A DNA stretch of 64,000 nucleotides from Tetrapyrgos nigripes (taxonomy: Eukaryota > Basidiomycota > Agaricomycetes > Agaricales > Campanellaceae). The translations under genes were made by a program, and so were the position numbers. The notes below the pieces were generated by a model that saw only the letters and a list, made by a program, of their open reading frames with translations, was not told where the DNA came from and did not search any database. Numbering within the stretch: position 1 is the first letter of the stretch; each line of letters starts with the position of its first letter. Where the stretch lies: assembly GCA_013368315.1 (NCBI GenBank), contig JAACJM010000088.1:62001-126000 (forward strand). The letters are read 5' to 3'. This document shows, piece after piece, positions 23,772 through 36,449 of the stretch.

Positions 23772-25453
23772 CTACGTATCTGCCTGTGGAGATCCTGATC
23801 TTGAAACCGTTGGAACTTGATGGTGTTTGCGATGCGGGAATGTATCATCTAGTAAGAGTTATGACATTATAAGATTTTCGTGTCAATGCAAACGGTTAAC
23901 GTACATATAGCATCCCATGTCATCGGAAGAGTCTGATCAGTAGGATCTGTCAACACGAAGGCACCGAGTGTGAATGCTGCCTACAAATGAATGAACATCG
24001 GAAAGATACAGGCGAGCAACTAAGGACTCACCGATAGAGCTAAGAGAGCGAGACATGGAAGTATCCCTGTAAAGTCTAGTGTCCTGTGAGTTGCATACAT
24101 AACGGTGAAAGAGACGAAATGCATACCAATGATATCACCTAGGAAGAGACAAAAAAGTGTCAGTACTCCGTGACATGTTTGTTTGGGAGGATATTATGTA
24201 CCAAACCCCTCTGGAGCTCCGGGCATGCTCTGCCTCAATGTAACAAAGGCAAATAATGTTGCAACTGGTACAACTAACACCTCTCCTTTCTGGCGGAACC
24301 CAAAGAATACAGAGGTGATCATGACGAGGAGAAGAATTAGTGTTACAAGCCCTGAAGATTAGGAATCAATAAAATGAGCGGGAGCATGCTTTTAAGACGA
24401 GACGAATAACAAACATATTGCAATCGTTGCAACAATGCTATATGTCTTGACCAAGTTCCCTCTTTGGAGGGTGACGATAATGTCAATGGTGCCAGGAGGA
24501 ATATCAACGTTGAGGCGAGGCGCTGCTGATGTTTTGAAGCCGCTGAACTCAAACATTAAGATAAGGTAGTAGAAAGCTCAGACACATCAACTTACACAGC
24601 GATACCGCGAGTTTTGCCCAACGATACACCGACAGTCTCATTCGTACCCATATCCTGAGCAAAAATGAAGATCTCCGCTGTATACCTATGGGTTGATCAT
24701 GAGCACATTGCCTATGACGTGCAGAAATACGGTACCTATCAAATGGATAGTAAATCAAGCTGGATGGGGACTCGAGGGGAGAAAACAGTGCTAGCGGTGT
24801 ACGAAATGTTGGTGTGTTGACCATAATATCTGCAACAGCCTTCGCTGTGGCATTGAAAATGAAGATAGGTTGGGTTGGTCGGTTGTTGAGTATGGGACCA
24901 CTACCAGAGTCTTTATCCATACGAAGAAGGTTACTGAGAGAATATTCAGAAGATACATGTCTGCAGCAAACAAAAAAGAAGAAAGATGGAAAGAACTTAC
25001 TTATCGAAAAATATCCCGACATCTGAGCAAGTCGTCAGGTTTTCCTTTGAGCACGAAGAGTTGGCCTCGCCCATGACATTCCAATCTAAAGTCAAGGTTC
25101 CTAATTTTGGGTCCGCCGAGATGAGAATAGCTTCAAGAAGGATCTAGTGTAGCGACACATGCATGTGAGTGCATTTAAATAACGGTCTATCCAAAACCAC
25201 AGTAAATCCTCACTTGACGACCAGGATATTCAGATTCTGCACCCGTGTATGAAAAATCGCGGGCATGGAAATTGAGTCCCACCAGAACGGACACGGTTGG
25301 AGACAAAACAAGGGCCAAAATACAGATGAATATCCAGTAGCGAATACGGCGACTACGCTTCGCAGGTTGTGCCTCGCTCTCCTGTGAATGCGGATCTGGA
25401 CACACACCCCCCAGCAAAGCATCAGGATCGGATGGGAGAGAGTTGAAGTTCAT
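23772..25453 (-). CDS. DUF4436 family integral membrane protein
   Basis: Well-defined exons begin with 25453-25214, 25143-25001 and 24933-24736, all with GT-AG borders, and continue to a TAG at 23774-23772. After a short cytosolic start comes a membrane segment (IFICILALVLSPTVSVLVG). A lumenal/extracellular domain follows with ILISADPKLGTLTLDWNV, ALFSPLESPSSLIYYPFDRY, EIFIFAQDMGTN and FKTSAAPRLNVDIPPG. Then come several hydrophobic segments (including LVTLILLLVMITSVFFGFRQ and TLFAFVTLRQSMPGAPEGFG) and a C-terminal tail. This order matches the fungal DUF4436 family, whose function is not established. The small exons between 24600 and 23900 were read less exactly. The gene appears intact. Confidence 0.8.
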
Positions 25454-27190
25454 AAGTGAAAGAAAGAGGTTGCAGTTTGGTGCTCACTATACTGTCTGGA
25501 TTTAAGGCGAACCGATGTGAAGGTTATGTGAAGGTTGGATTGAACTATTTCTTGACTTACCTATCCAGCTTGTTTTGAGTTTGCATGAGAATGAATCTTA
25601 TATTAGGGTACGAAACTGTACACTTACGAGAGTGATTTCATGGAGACTTCGGTCTGCATCTGTCACAGAGTCAATGCAACTAACCTATATAAAGACTGAA
25701 AGGTTTTACTTGAAAGAGTGGCGCTTATCAATATGAGCGTCTGCCAGCGACTTATCAATGACCTCTTCAATTAATGGCACAATTTTGCACGAGCACCACA
25801 TCTGTGCGTTGTATAGAGCTCTGTTTCACTTTGACATTTATTTGAAAAATTGTATAGTTAAGAGAGTAATTCCAAGGAAATTTTGGTCTGCATCTGTCAA
25901 AGAGTTCCCGTACTCGGGCGGTATGAAGATTCAAGTTTTCATTTGAGTCCCGTTATGAATTTCGCTCGCCATGCACAGGAAGCGAAAGGAAGTGTGGTGC
26001 GGCATACTAGCACGTCCCACGTTCGCAACATAGGAATGATAGTTATGGACAAGAGGTATACCCTTTAAGGCCGACTTAACTTACAACGATGTTGATTGAT
26101 ATTCTTCCCGCTGGGGCAGAATTCACGCGGTGAGTCTCGGACATTAATATCTGGGCATGCCTTGGTGAAGGCGGTCTGTAATGATGGTTCAATGATTAGA
26201 CACCCCCTACAAAACCGCCATGACTCGACATCGTATTGATCTTCAGTTCCTATTCACATGAAGGTACTGTGGACCATTGTTGAAATAAGCTGTGGCACAC
26301 TAAGTGGGGGTGAAAGAACATTTGACCTTGTATTGGTACCAGAGGCAAACGAGTAAGGATACAACTGATGTAACTACCATATTTATACTGCGTAAATAGC
26401 CAAAATACCTCAAATAAAGACCTCATGACCCCCCCTACGTCGAGGGGCTGTATCCAGCTTGTCTTAGCAAAATTCCATTTCCAACAGCCATCGCTTCGAA
26501 GTTCGCGTGGCAAGAACGAGTAACACGTGAATAGTGACGTGTGACATGTGATATCATGTGACAGGAAGTCGGGAATCAGTGCAAATTGAAAAGGAGACCC
26601 AGTAAGCAAACACGAACAAATGGCTTTTCTTAAAAAGGAAAAGTCCATCCTTAAAAGGGAATTTGAAATTATTTGACATATTACATACGCAGATCAGATC
26701 TTTTTAAAGTGTACAATATAACCGGCGCAGGGCCGGCCCCTGTGGGGCGGCAAAGCCCGCTACCATTTGCGCCGGTTAACTGCAGCCACTTGAACTAAAC
26801 ATTTGCATATATGTAAACCACCACAGGGGTGTCAGGTAACCCAACTCAAGTGTGTAAGGATATGAACAAGTCATCCTAAAAAGGGGAACAGAACGGCACG
26901 GACACAAAAAAAAAAGAGAAGGGTTCACCGCAGGATCGGAAGTAATACAGACATTCGAAACGCGTCTGATAGTTGACATGCAGCTCTCAAAACGGCAGAG
27001 AGGATCGAGGGGAGCGCAATAAGTCCCAAATAGGAAAGGAACATGTGGCAAGCGCTTCTTTGTTGCAAAACAAGCTTACCAGGGGTTCAGCGTGGGACAA
27101 CGCACTCCCAAAAAGGAAGATAGCACGTGATGAGCACAGCATTGGCGTGAAATCAACTGCATTTGGGAGATAAACCCACTACCTATACGG
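25454..27190. other. No gene recognised
   Basis: Upstream region of the DUF4436 gene and downstream region of the fucose synthase gene. Frames at 26250-26648 and 26776-27051 show no domain. The only structured feature is the foldback at 26720-26777. Confidence 0.4.
26720..26777. repeat. 58-bp GC-rich foldback
   Basis: AACCGGCGCA (26720-26729) is inverted as TGCGCCGGTT (26768-26777), with a GC-rich core containing ggccggcccc and ggcggcaaagcccgc. It sits alone in AT-rich sequence and is small enough to be a solitary foldback or MITE remnant. Confidence 0.55.
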
Positions 27191-27479
27191 TAGCGGGAAT
27201 TCTTTCTCTTATGTCTACAGAACCATGACCAGACCATATGCATAACCCAGATATCGATAACCTTTCGAAAGCATACGTTGCAATTGTTTAATACGCAAAT
27301 TTCGCAAATTCTTCTTCTTCTCTTCCTCTTCTCTAATCTTCTATCCTTTACAATCCCTGTTCCCTTTCGCTGTTCTCGTTCCCGCTATCGTTACACTTTC
27401 CACTTTCCACTTTCTCTGTTCCCCCCTCCCTCTATTTCAATCTGTACCCCAACACTCCCTGCCCACCACTCACCACTCA

Positions 27480-29268
<1,789 letters not shown>

Positions 29269-29383
29269 GGGGGAGGGGGATAAGATGAGGGGGATAAGAT
29301 GGCGGAAGGGGTGAGGGGACAAGATGGCGATGAGGGGCGGAAGGGACAAGACACGTGCGTACGCGTGGTTGACGTATTCCCCC
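29269..29383. promoter_or_regulatory. Shared divergent promoter of fucose synthase and FAD1
   Basis: Only 115 bp separate the two start codons. The stretch carries direct repeats of gataagatg...ggg and gacaagatggcgatgaggggcgg, but no TATA box. The downstream FAD1 duplicates do not carry the fucose synthase side. Confidence 0.6.
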
Positions 29384-31157
29384 CATGGACCAAGTCTACG
29401 CCCTCGCATCCTCAGACGATGCTATTGCCCCCAAAGTCAAAGAGGCCTTGGACGTCATAGATGGCGCTATAGACACTCATGGGTGCGTTCCCCCTTTTCC
29501 CCGTTTCTCTACTGTCGCTGAAAACAGATAGGCAGGAGAACATCTCCATCTCTTTTAACGGCGGAAAGGACTGTACCGTTTTGTTACATCTTTGGGCCGC
29601 TGCTTTGGCTAGAAGAAACCAAAACGAATCCCCAATCCACATCCCAGCTCTATACATCTCTGTTCCCTCCCCATTTCCCGACCTGGAACAGTTTATCTGG
29701 GAAACAGCTAAAGACTACAACCTCGATTTGTTTCATTGTAGGCCACCTGAAGAAGAGTATGATGCGAGGACGGTGGAGAGTGTCGTTACACCTGGTGTTC
29801 CTTCGGCTTCGTCCACGTTGGGTCCTAGGTTGGGTCCACATCTGCATTGGTCCTCCTGGGTCGGCGGGGACTACCTCACCAATCCCCCCAAAGCAGTAGG
29901 CAAATCCAAAGGCGGAGAAGGCATGAGACAAGCTTTACAAATCTACAAAGACAAGCATCCGAATATTACTGGGATTCTTATTGGACGAGGAGGAGTGATC
30001 CGCATGGGGGTGAGTGATCCTGCGTCTTTCCTTCTGACACGATACTAACGTCCACTATAACCAAAAGCCAAACTATCCCCCCGCTGCCCCACCGACCCCG
30101 ACTGGCCAGCTTTCGAGAGGATAAACCCGATTATTGATTGGGGCTATGCGGATGTTTGGGGGTTTTTGAGGTGTCGGTCTTTAACGCCTCTGAGGACGGG
30201 GAAGGAGGAGGGGAAGGGTGTCGGAGAAGAGGACACGGGAAAGAGAAGAGCGAGTAGGGATAAAGTATTGTAAATTGTATGATGAGGGGTGAGTTGGCTC
30301 TTTGTTTTTGGTTTTTTCCTTATCTTCTCGTCTCCCTCATTACATTATCTCTATATTTTGGTCTAACCTAACTCCTTCTCCACAGATACACTTCCCTCGG
30401 ATCAACATACAACACTTTTCCTAATCCCGCGTTGCTTATACCTCCTTCCGAAGACGAAGACGAACCGTCATGGCTGTCAGCGTCGGAAGACGACGACGAC
30501 GACGACGACGAGCCTGAGACTTCCTTACCTACCACCGCTTCCACCTCAACATCCACATCCACATCCAACACCGCTCCTGGTTCTACGTCTACATCTACAT
30601 CTACATCCACATCCAGAGGCCCACTTACATCAATACCACTCCCACCTCCACTCCCTTTACCCACAGAAGCCCAACCCCAAGACCTCCTCTCCCCAACAAC
30701 CGTCCTATCAGGATACATCTCCTCTACACATACGAGGAGGGAGGGGGTCGATGTCTCACCTAGTCCGAGTCCTTTGGATATGTCTTCTCCTTCGGTTGAT
30801 GTTGAGGAAGTGTTGAGAGGTACGACTACGTCGGGAGGCGTAGAGACGGGGATGGGGACTCAACCGAGTAGTATGGGTACGAGTGGGGGTACAGGTTCTG
30901 GTACGAGTGGGGGTACAGGCTCTGGTACGGGTACGGGTATGGGTACGGGTACTGGAAACAGCACGACTAAGGCTAAGAAAGGACGTAGGAGACCGAAGAC
31001 GAAGCAGACCCCTCAGACGCCGAGATATAAACCAGCCTATGAACTTGTTGATTTGCATGGAGAGTTGGAGAGGGCTGGGAGGGGGACTGTTAACCCAGCT
31101 CCTGCCCCAGCGACGGTTAAGTCTGCATCTACATCTACATCTGCGTCTACCCGGTGA
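29384..31157 (+). CDS. FAD1: FAD synthase (FMN adenylyltransferase), copy 1, apparent frameshift
   Basis: Start [20 protein letters not shown]; after an intron, [20 protein letters not shown] has the PAPS-reductase-like P-loop. [36 protein letters not shown] and [20 protein letters not shown] follow. After the next intron comes [20 protein letters not shown] with [14 protein letters not shown], then KYCKLYDEG and [18 protein letters not shown] long Ser/Thr/Gly-rich low-complexity insert precedes the end [18 protein letters not shown]. The enzyme makes FAD from FMN and ATP. At 29982-29984 this copy reads ttggacgagg where copies 2-5 have gggac, so GTRR(S/N)DPHG becomes out of frame. The exon between WGFLR and KYCKLYDEG (30170-30280) is also unresolved. 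This may be a sequencing error or a disabled copy. Confidence 0.8.
30870..30956 (+). repeat. Gly-Thr minisatellite inside FAD1
   Basis: Repeats of gtacgagtgggggtaca and gtacgggta code for [13 protein letters not shown] low complexity in the C-terminal insert. Shorter versions occur in the duplicated copies (for example 38275-38290 and 48637-48665). Confidence 0.7.
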
Positions 31158-32780
31158 TCTGTCAGGTGAAGGGGAAGGGGGAAGGGGAGGAATGGGAAAA
31201 GAGGTGGCGCAAAATGAAAGTGAAAAGAAGGCAAAAGTGAAAGCAAGGGACAAGGGACAAGGGACAAGTGGGGTACGGGTGTATGAGAGCAGGGAGGGGG
31301 GAATAGGAGAAGGTGGGTGAATGAAGCCCGAGAGTGTCACATAAGAGACGGATATGTATTTAGACGATATGTAGATATATAGACTATAGCTATAGTGGAG
31401 GCTAGTCACGTCGTTGGTCTTAGTAGGATTTGACTACGTATGTAGATGTAACCTGGATTTACTACATAACTGAGAAAGTACAGCAACTATGTAATCGAGA
31501 AAGTACAGCAATGTTACATGTAACTAATCGTCTTGTCCGCCTCACGCCGGCGCCACTTTCATTGTTTTGGCAAGCGAGTCAATGAATATTAATCCTCTCC
31601 GGATTTGACAAAACGTCCTTGGACCTCTGTTGACCGGTACCGGTACCTTCATCTAGATCTCAGATCTCAGGCCTCAGGCCTCAGGTCTCATCCTACCGTC
31701 AGTCATACCGAATGGGACGGCGCGAATCCGATGGCATATATGTTAACGTTCATTTCCAACTCAACATACCTCAGTAGTGATTCGGAGGACATTTTGCTGG
31801 TGAAGATCAAGATCAAGACAAGATGATTTGAGAGGGGCCGGGGTAAGAACAATGGGATATGCATGAAGATAAGATATGGTATTTATTGATATAGTTGTAG
31901 TATGAAGAAATGTAAACATTGAAACAACTAAACCTTCTTTTGGAGTCAAAGGACGAGCAGGAAAAGGACGTCATGCCTGAAGGTCATAGGAAATGATGAG
32001 TCGAGACCGAGTTTGCATCGAGACCCTCGGAGTAAGATAGATGGTACGAGTCTTAGTTGTATTCATCCATTGTACGAACGGTTATTCGCTGCCAAACTCT
32101 AGGAGTGAACGAGTCCAGTGCCGCTCTCTGACGTCTAGAGCCCATAGCGATGACCAGGGAACATGATACAAGCATGAACAATAACCAATCTTGGGTCTGC
32201 GAAGAAGAAGACGACTCTTGATTTTGCGGTTTGACGTCGGTGGTGCAAAGGAGCGTCGTTGGCATCACACGGTTCAGTCCGCAACTTCATCATATTAACC
32301 ATTCAGGCCATCACCCATCCCACCGGATACCGTCGTGATATACAGCATGAGTAGCATTGCTATTCCCAACTTTGTGTCAACTAGATAACTATGTAACAGC
32401 TCACAGATTTCCTGAGCTGTTGTATCTCAGTCTCGTCCTCCAGTATATGTCCATTCCTAGGCCATTTATCCCAACAGCGGCGTAGTACCCTCAATGAACC
32501 TAGCGACATGGCTATCAAGCAGAATATGCTATCATCATGGGTATCAAATAGTATATGTCCGTTCCGCTCCAGAGCAGAGATGCAGCACATCCTAGGATAG
32601 CGTTCACTTCCAAAGTGTAACTTCTAGTCTAGTGCAATGTGCTGAAGCTACGCCAGACACCTAGGCAATGAAATCCATTGTCCTGTGTGCTATCGTGCTT
32701 GCCGCTAGAGCCTCTCTGGTGGGGAAGGGAAAACATGAGATGCAAAGATAGCGGTGTGTACCAAGGTGTATATATGCAAG
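31158..32780. other. Spacer between FAD1 copy 1 and K1; no clear gene
   Basis: There are two convergent 3' ends here. A 71-residue minus-strand frame (32268-32053) contains one hydrophobic segment (WLLFMLVSCSLVIAMG) but has no paralogue or splice support. Short palindromes (ccggtaccggtacc and caggcctcaggcctcagg) lie at about 31635-31690. Confidence 0.35.
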
Positions 32781-35281
32781 TCATGAAGACGGGGAGACAT
32801 GAGTAGCCGTGTCAGGCGGATGCAGATGGGTAGCATTCGCTGGTCGCAGAGGTTGCAACTTACGACGAGCTTCAAATTCTCTGAATTGTTCCATCGCAGT
32901 GAAAGGAAGGAGAACGGACGGTCTTAACCACGCAGCAGCGGACGACTCGGATGTTGGCAACTGAGCAGACTGTTCCACCTGGTGGCCTTTATTGTATTGT
33001 TCCAGGAAGTTTCTTCGCAAATCCCGAATGCGCATCAAATGCCTGATAAGGTGTTCTCGTTCGGCCGTGACATCGTTGGTAGTGATAGGGGCGTGTTCTT
33101 GGTCTTCGGCTGGGGTACAGCCTTCTTCTGACTCAACTTCGGGATTGAAGCTGTGTATCCTTGTTCCTTCGCTTGCATCCTCATTGGGGTTTCTCTGGAT
33201 GCAGTCTTAAAATGCGCCTCATAATGGAAAGTAGAGGACTGGCTTACCGGGTTGGGCGATCTTATGCAAAAAGAGCACATAAAGAGCAAATTCAAATTGC
33301 TGGACGAGGTGGGGGCTGTTACCCTAACCTGTTTTATCATCACGTGCACACAAGAGCTATGCTGCCGGATACCACACGTTGAGCACTTTATTGTAGGCGT
33401 GATTCCATCATCTGTAATCAAATCCAGTAGTCAAGTCAGTCAAGGCTTGCGGCCAATTTAACGGACGTACCGTTTCCACCACACGCACAACGAAACTCTT
33501 CCTCCTCCACGATCTCCTTGCACACCGGGCATCTCTCATATAAGGAGGGTATGAAATGGGAGACGATTGCATTCTCTGAAACGTCTGATGTGAGCATTAT
33601 TTCCTCCTTGCGATAGCCTTGGCATCGATGTACTACAGTCCTGAGCGGCCTTGCAGCTCGCTTCCTCGGCATGGTATAGCTATGATATGACTGCCCAACA
33701 GTTAGGTTGAGATGCTCCCAGAACTCGCGATAATGCTCTGCTACAGCATGTACAGATTGTGAACCTCCGCTGGATTCTCTCCAGAGTAATTCTCTTCTGG
33801 GACTGGGAGAACCTTCGAGTTCTTTAAAATGGAGATTCGACGAGACGCCAGACGTGAGGCTTTCGGTATCCCCCAAGACATCGGTTGCCGGGTCCGGATC
33901 CGGAGCAGAAGAAACCTCTGTGATAGTGGAAGATACTTCCCGATTTCTTACATCCGCTGGAGAAGTAACCAGAAGCCGCTGAGCACACTGTGAGGTGAAG
34001 TAAATCTGGGATCTTACGATAAAGAATGCAGGTTGCTTGTTTGAAGGTCTGTCATGCTTCAGCTCCTGGCCTGAGTGAATGAGATAGTATGACTTACTTT
34101 GATACACAAATCATTGAATAACCCCCAAAGAGGGTCGATGTTAGATCCGTCATGACGGCCACCATCTTCAATCAGAAGAGAGCCAAAGTCAGGCGCAATC
34201 TTCAGTACATCATCATCGGTGATAAATATTTCAATGGACTGCCAACCAAGGTCAGCGCCTCGACTCTCACAATATCCAAGTCAGCGAAAGTACAAACTTT
34301 CTTGCTGCTAGATCCGGCTCGTGCTCCTTCGCTAGAGAGGTAATCTAGACCAATCTGCGGAAACAAAAATCTTCAGGAAACTTTGGGAAAGACGTTTCAA
34401 GAATGACGGCATACCGCAAGTTCGCTGACCTATGAGTCATAGCGCAACACGTTAGCTTCTGCGGACAAGCATGCTAAAGATAATCTGCTCACAATCTTAC
34501 AGCCCAGCAGAAGGATGTCTGAAAGGTCCTTTTCGAGTACTGATGCAAGCCGGCTCTCAACAGACCCTCTTGCCGGTGCTGGGCAACGCTTCAGCAGCGA
34601 TTTCCTCGGTCAAAGTTTGTGCACTCACCGAAATTATAGACAATGAAAGGGCTTTCTGTGGTAAACGGTGACACTCCTATCATCTTCAGGAGAGATGGAT
34701 GGCTGTAAAGCAAGCCTTGTTAGGCCGGAGTTCGTGACGAATGCATACTCCGAGATCTGAAGCGACATACAGCAGACGTTGGTTCTGTTTTTTCTCTTCC
34801 TTGAAGTTCTGAGGAAGTGGACGAAGTCGGGTTAGACAACTGAGAGGAGAGCAAAACATATTGGCACCCACCTTCTTCGCTTGAGTTCCTTGAAACACTT
34901 TGACAAGCACAAGACGCTGCTTGTATTTGGCTGAATGGATCCGATACTGTCTTTCACTGGACAACTGATCTAAAAGTTTAATGTTGTTTCGGGACACGAT
35001 CCTCTGAGTACAACGATTGACGACCTGAGAGTCAGTACACGAATAGTACCCAAGTAAACATGAGAACGCACTGGAGACCGTTCCGTTGACCAAGGGATGA
35101 CTTCGCTTATTTTGGAAAACAGACGGCTCAAAACGCTACTTCGTCGAGTACCACGTTCGTGATCACGGTAATGGGCAACATCCATGTTCCCTGCAACCAT
35201 ATTGAAGGTGCTGTTGACGACACTTATTTGATGAGAGTGCTGAAAGAAGCTCGCAGCATTTGGCTCGGAAGAAGCTGCCAT
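32781..35281 (-). CDS. K1: kinase-like / PHD finger protein with novel tail (615 aa)
   Basis: Eleven exons: 35281-35072, 35003-34872, 34808-34771, 34702-34629, 34578-34493, 34429-34415, 34354-34298, 34238-34098, 33987-33471, 33411-33248 and 33194-32781. All are GT-AG, and they total 616 codons without a stop. Parts: N-terminal SFFQHSHQISVVNSTFNMVA; kinase-like lobe with LVLVKVFQGTQAKK, HPSLLKMIGVSP, FIVYNF; then LGCKI-VSELA-IGLDYLSSEG and VLKIAPDFGS. The DFG is kept and HRD is absent, so it is probably a pseudokinase. Next are CPVCKEIVEEEEF and a PHD finger (CAC...KCSTCGIRQHSSC...FMCSFC) with an enlarged loop. The last exon is a module unique to K1, with EREHLIRHLMRIRDLRRNFL and MEQFREFEARRKLQPLRP. 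Probably a nuclear histone-tail reader; the role of the tail is unknown. Confidence 0.8.
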
Positions 35282-35467
35282 AGAGAATAGTTTGGCGAGG
35301 AATCGTTGGCAGGGAAGGATTGGAGCAATCCGACAGAGTTAGGTGCAAGTAACACAGCGATTTGACGGGCGTAGAGTTGTACTGGCGAGAGGGTGAAGAG
35401 CTGTTGAGAGAACAACAAACACGAGGCATGCACGGCGCGGGACCTTATACATACAAGCTGTCATGGT

Positions 35468-35477
35468 TATAATTATA
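35468..35477 (-). promoter_or_regulatory. Conserved palindromic TATAATTATA upstream of K1
   Basis: ggTTATAATTATAgg lies about 190 bp upstream of the K1 ATG. The same palindrome occurs at the same relative place upstream of the K5 fragment (54058-54067) and K4 (63371-63380), surrounded by conserved sequence. It is missing upstream of K2 and K3. Confidence 0.5.
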
Positions 35478-35664
35478 GGATACTTACTAGCATCCTTATA
35501 CAGATCAAGACGTGTCAAAGGATAGCAGAAACCGTTGCACAGAAGCAATCCACACATATGATACCGAGCAAGCTCCGAGACAATAATGAGGTTGGGGCAA
35601 AGTTTGAGGTCGAGATCGAAAGCGTGTTCCGCTGCAATTCGAGTACGCGAAGAGACTGCCTCCA

Positions 35665-36165
35665 GAAATGGTCAGCCGGTTACAAGGGACTGTCACCGGA
35701 ACATTCCGTAATATAGGGTGGTATAAGGGTATACCCCTTCGTACCTTCCTTTTTGGGATGTCACACTTGGCACCCGCCCAGCTCATGATCACGACTATAG
35801 CGTTTACGAGCCGCAAATGCATATCATTTACATGTATTTAGTGGTATCTGGACCTATCTCTGCATTTGCTGTCTGGCCTTCTTCTTTCCTTCGGGTGCTG
35901 CTGGCGTCACTGTGCTGGTTCTTTCTCAGGTGGTACCCCGGCGCCCTGACGACTCGAAAGTTTCCTCCATTTTTGCATCAGGAGGGACCTCTATTCCATC
36001 ACTATCCGGCATGCGACTTTCTCTCAGTACTAGAAGCAGTAAGTAGCGGCGTGACACAGGGCGGTCACATCCTAAAAAGGAAGGTACGAAGGTATACCCT
36101 TGTACCACGCTATATTACGGAATGTTCCGGTGACAGCCCCTTGGCCGGTTATCAAGAATGCAAGG
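35665..36165. repeat. Inverted repeat, two arms of about 95 bp
   Basis: Arms lie at about 35665-35760 and 36070-36165. They share gtcaccggaacattccgtaatata and gtaccttccttttt in opposite orientation. About 310 bp lie between them. No flanking duplication was seen. It may be a small TIR element between K1 and FAD1 copy 2. Confidence 0.6.
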
Positions 36166-36449
36166 TATGACGGGAGTGTCTGGCTCTGTATCCGCTGTTG
36201 GGTTCAGCAGGCTCATCGACGTCGGGACACGGACTACCTGATGAAACCCCCAAAGCAGTTGGGAAATAAAGACGTGACTAGTTCACGAATCCTCTGGAGT
36301 CTGTACCGTTACCATACCCTCCAAAACCCACATCACCAACCGACTCCATCATCCAGCTTCCCCTCCAGCTATCTCCTAACAGGAATCCATGCAAGAGTCA
36401 AGAAATGCGAGTGCTTGTGCTTTACGGTTTCGATTTCCACCCTTCCTAT

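Noticed and set aside
30368..31409. Long minus-strand and alternate-frame ORFs across the FAD1 C-terminal insert
   Set aside because: They are shadows of the Ser/Thr/Gly-rich low-complexity coding repeats of FAD1 and have no motif of their own.
32053..32268. 71-residue putative membrane peptide
   Set aside because: A single hydrophobic segment in an isolated frame without introns, paralogue or promoter; left unannotated.
33988..34097. Acceptor CCCAG for K exon 9
   Set aside because: It is lost in K3 and K4. The tcacag (or tactcag in K3) acceptor is in phase 0 and gives LCIK|CAQRLL, so it was preferred.
34239..34271. A 32-nt intron in K1 (gtgagagt...ggcag), 25 nt in K4
   Set aside because: Too short to splice and would frameshift K4. 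Using the conserved upstream donor AAA|GTTTGT gives a normal intron of 53-62 nt and keeps all copies in frame.
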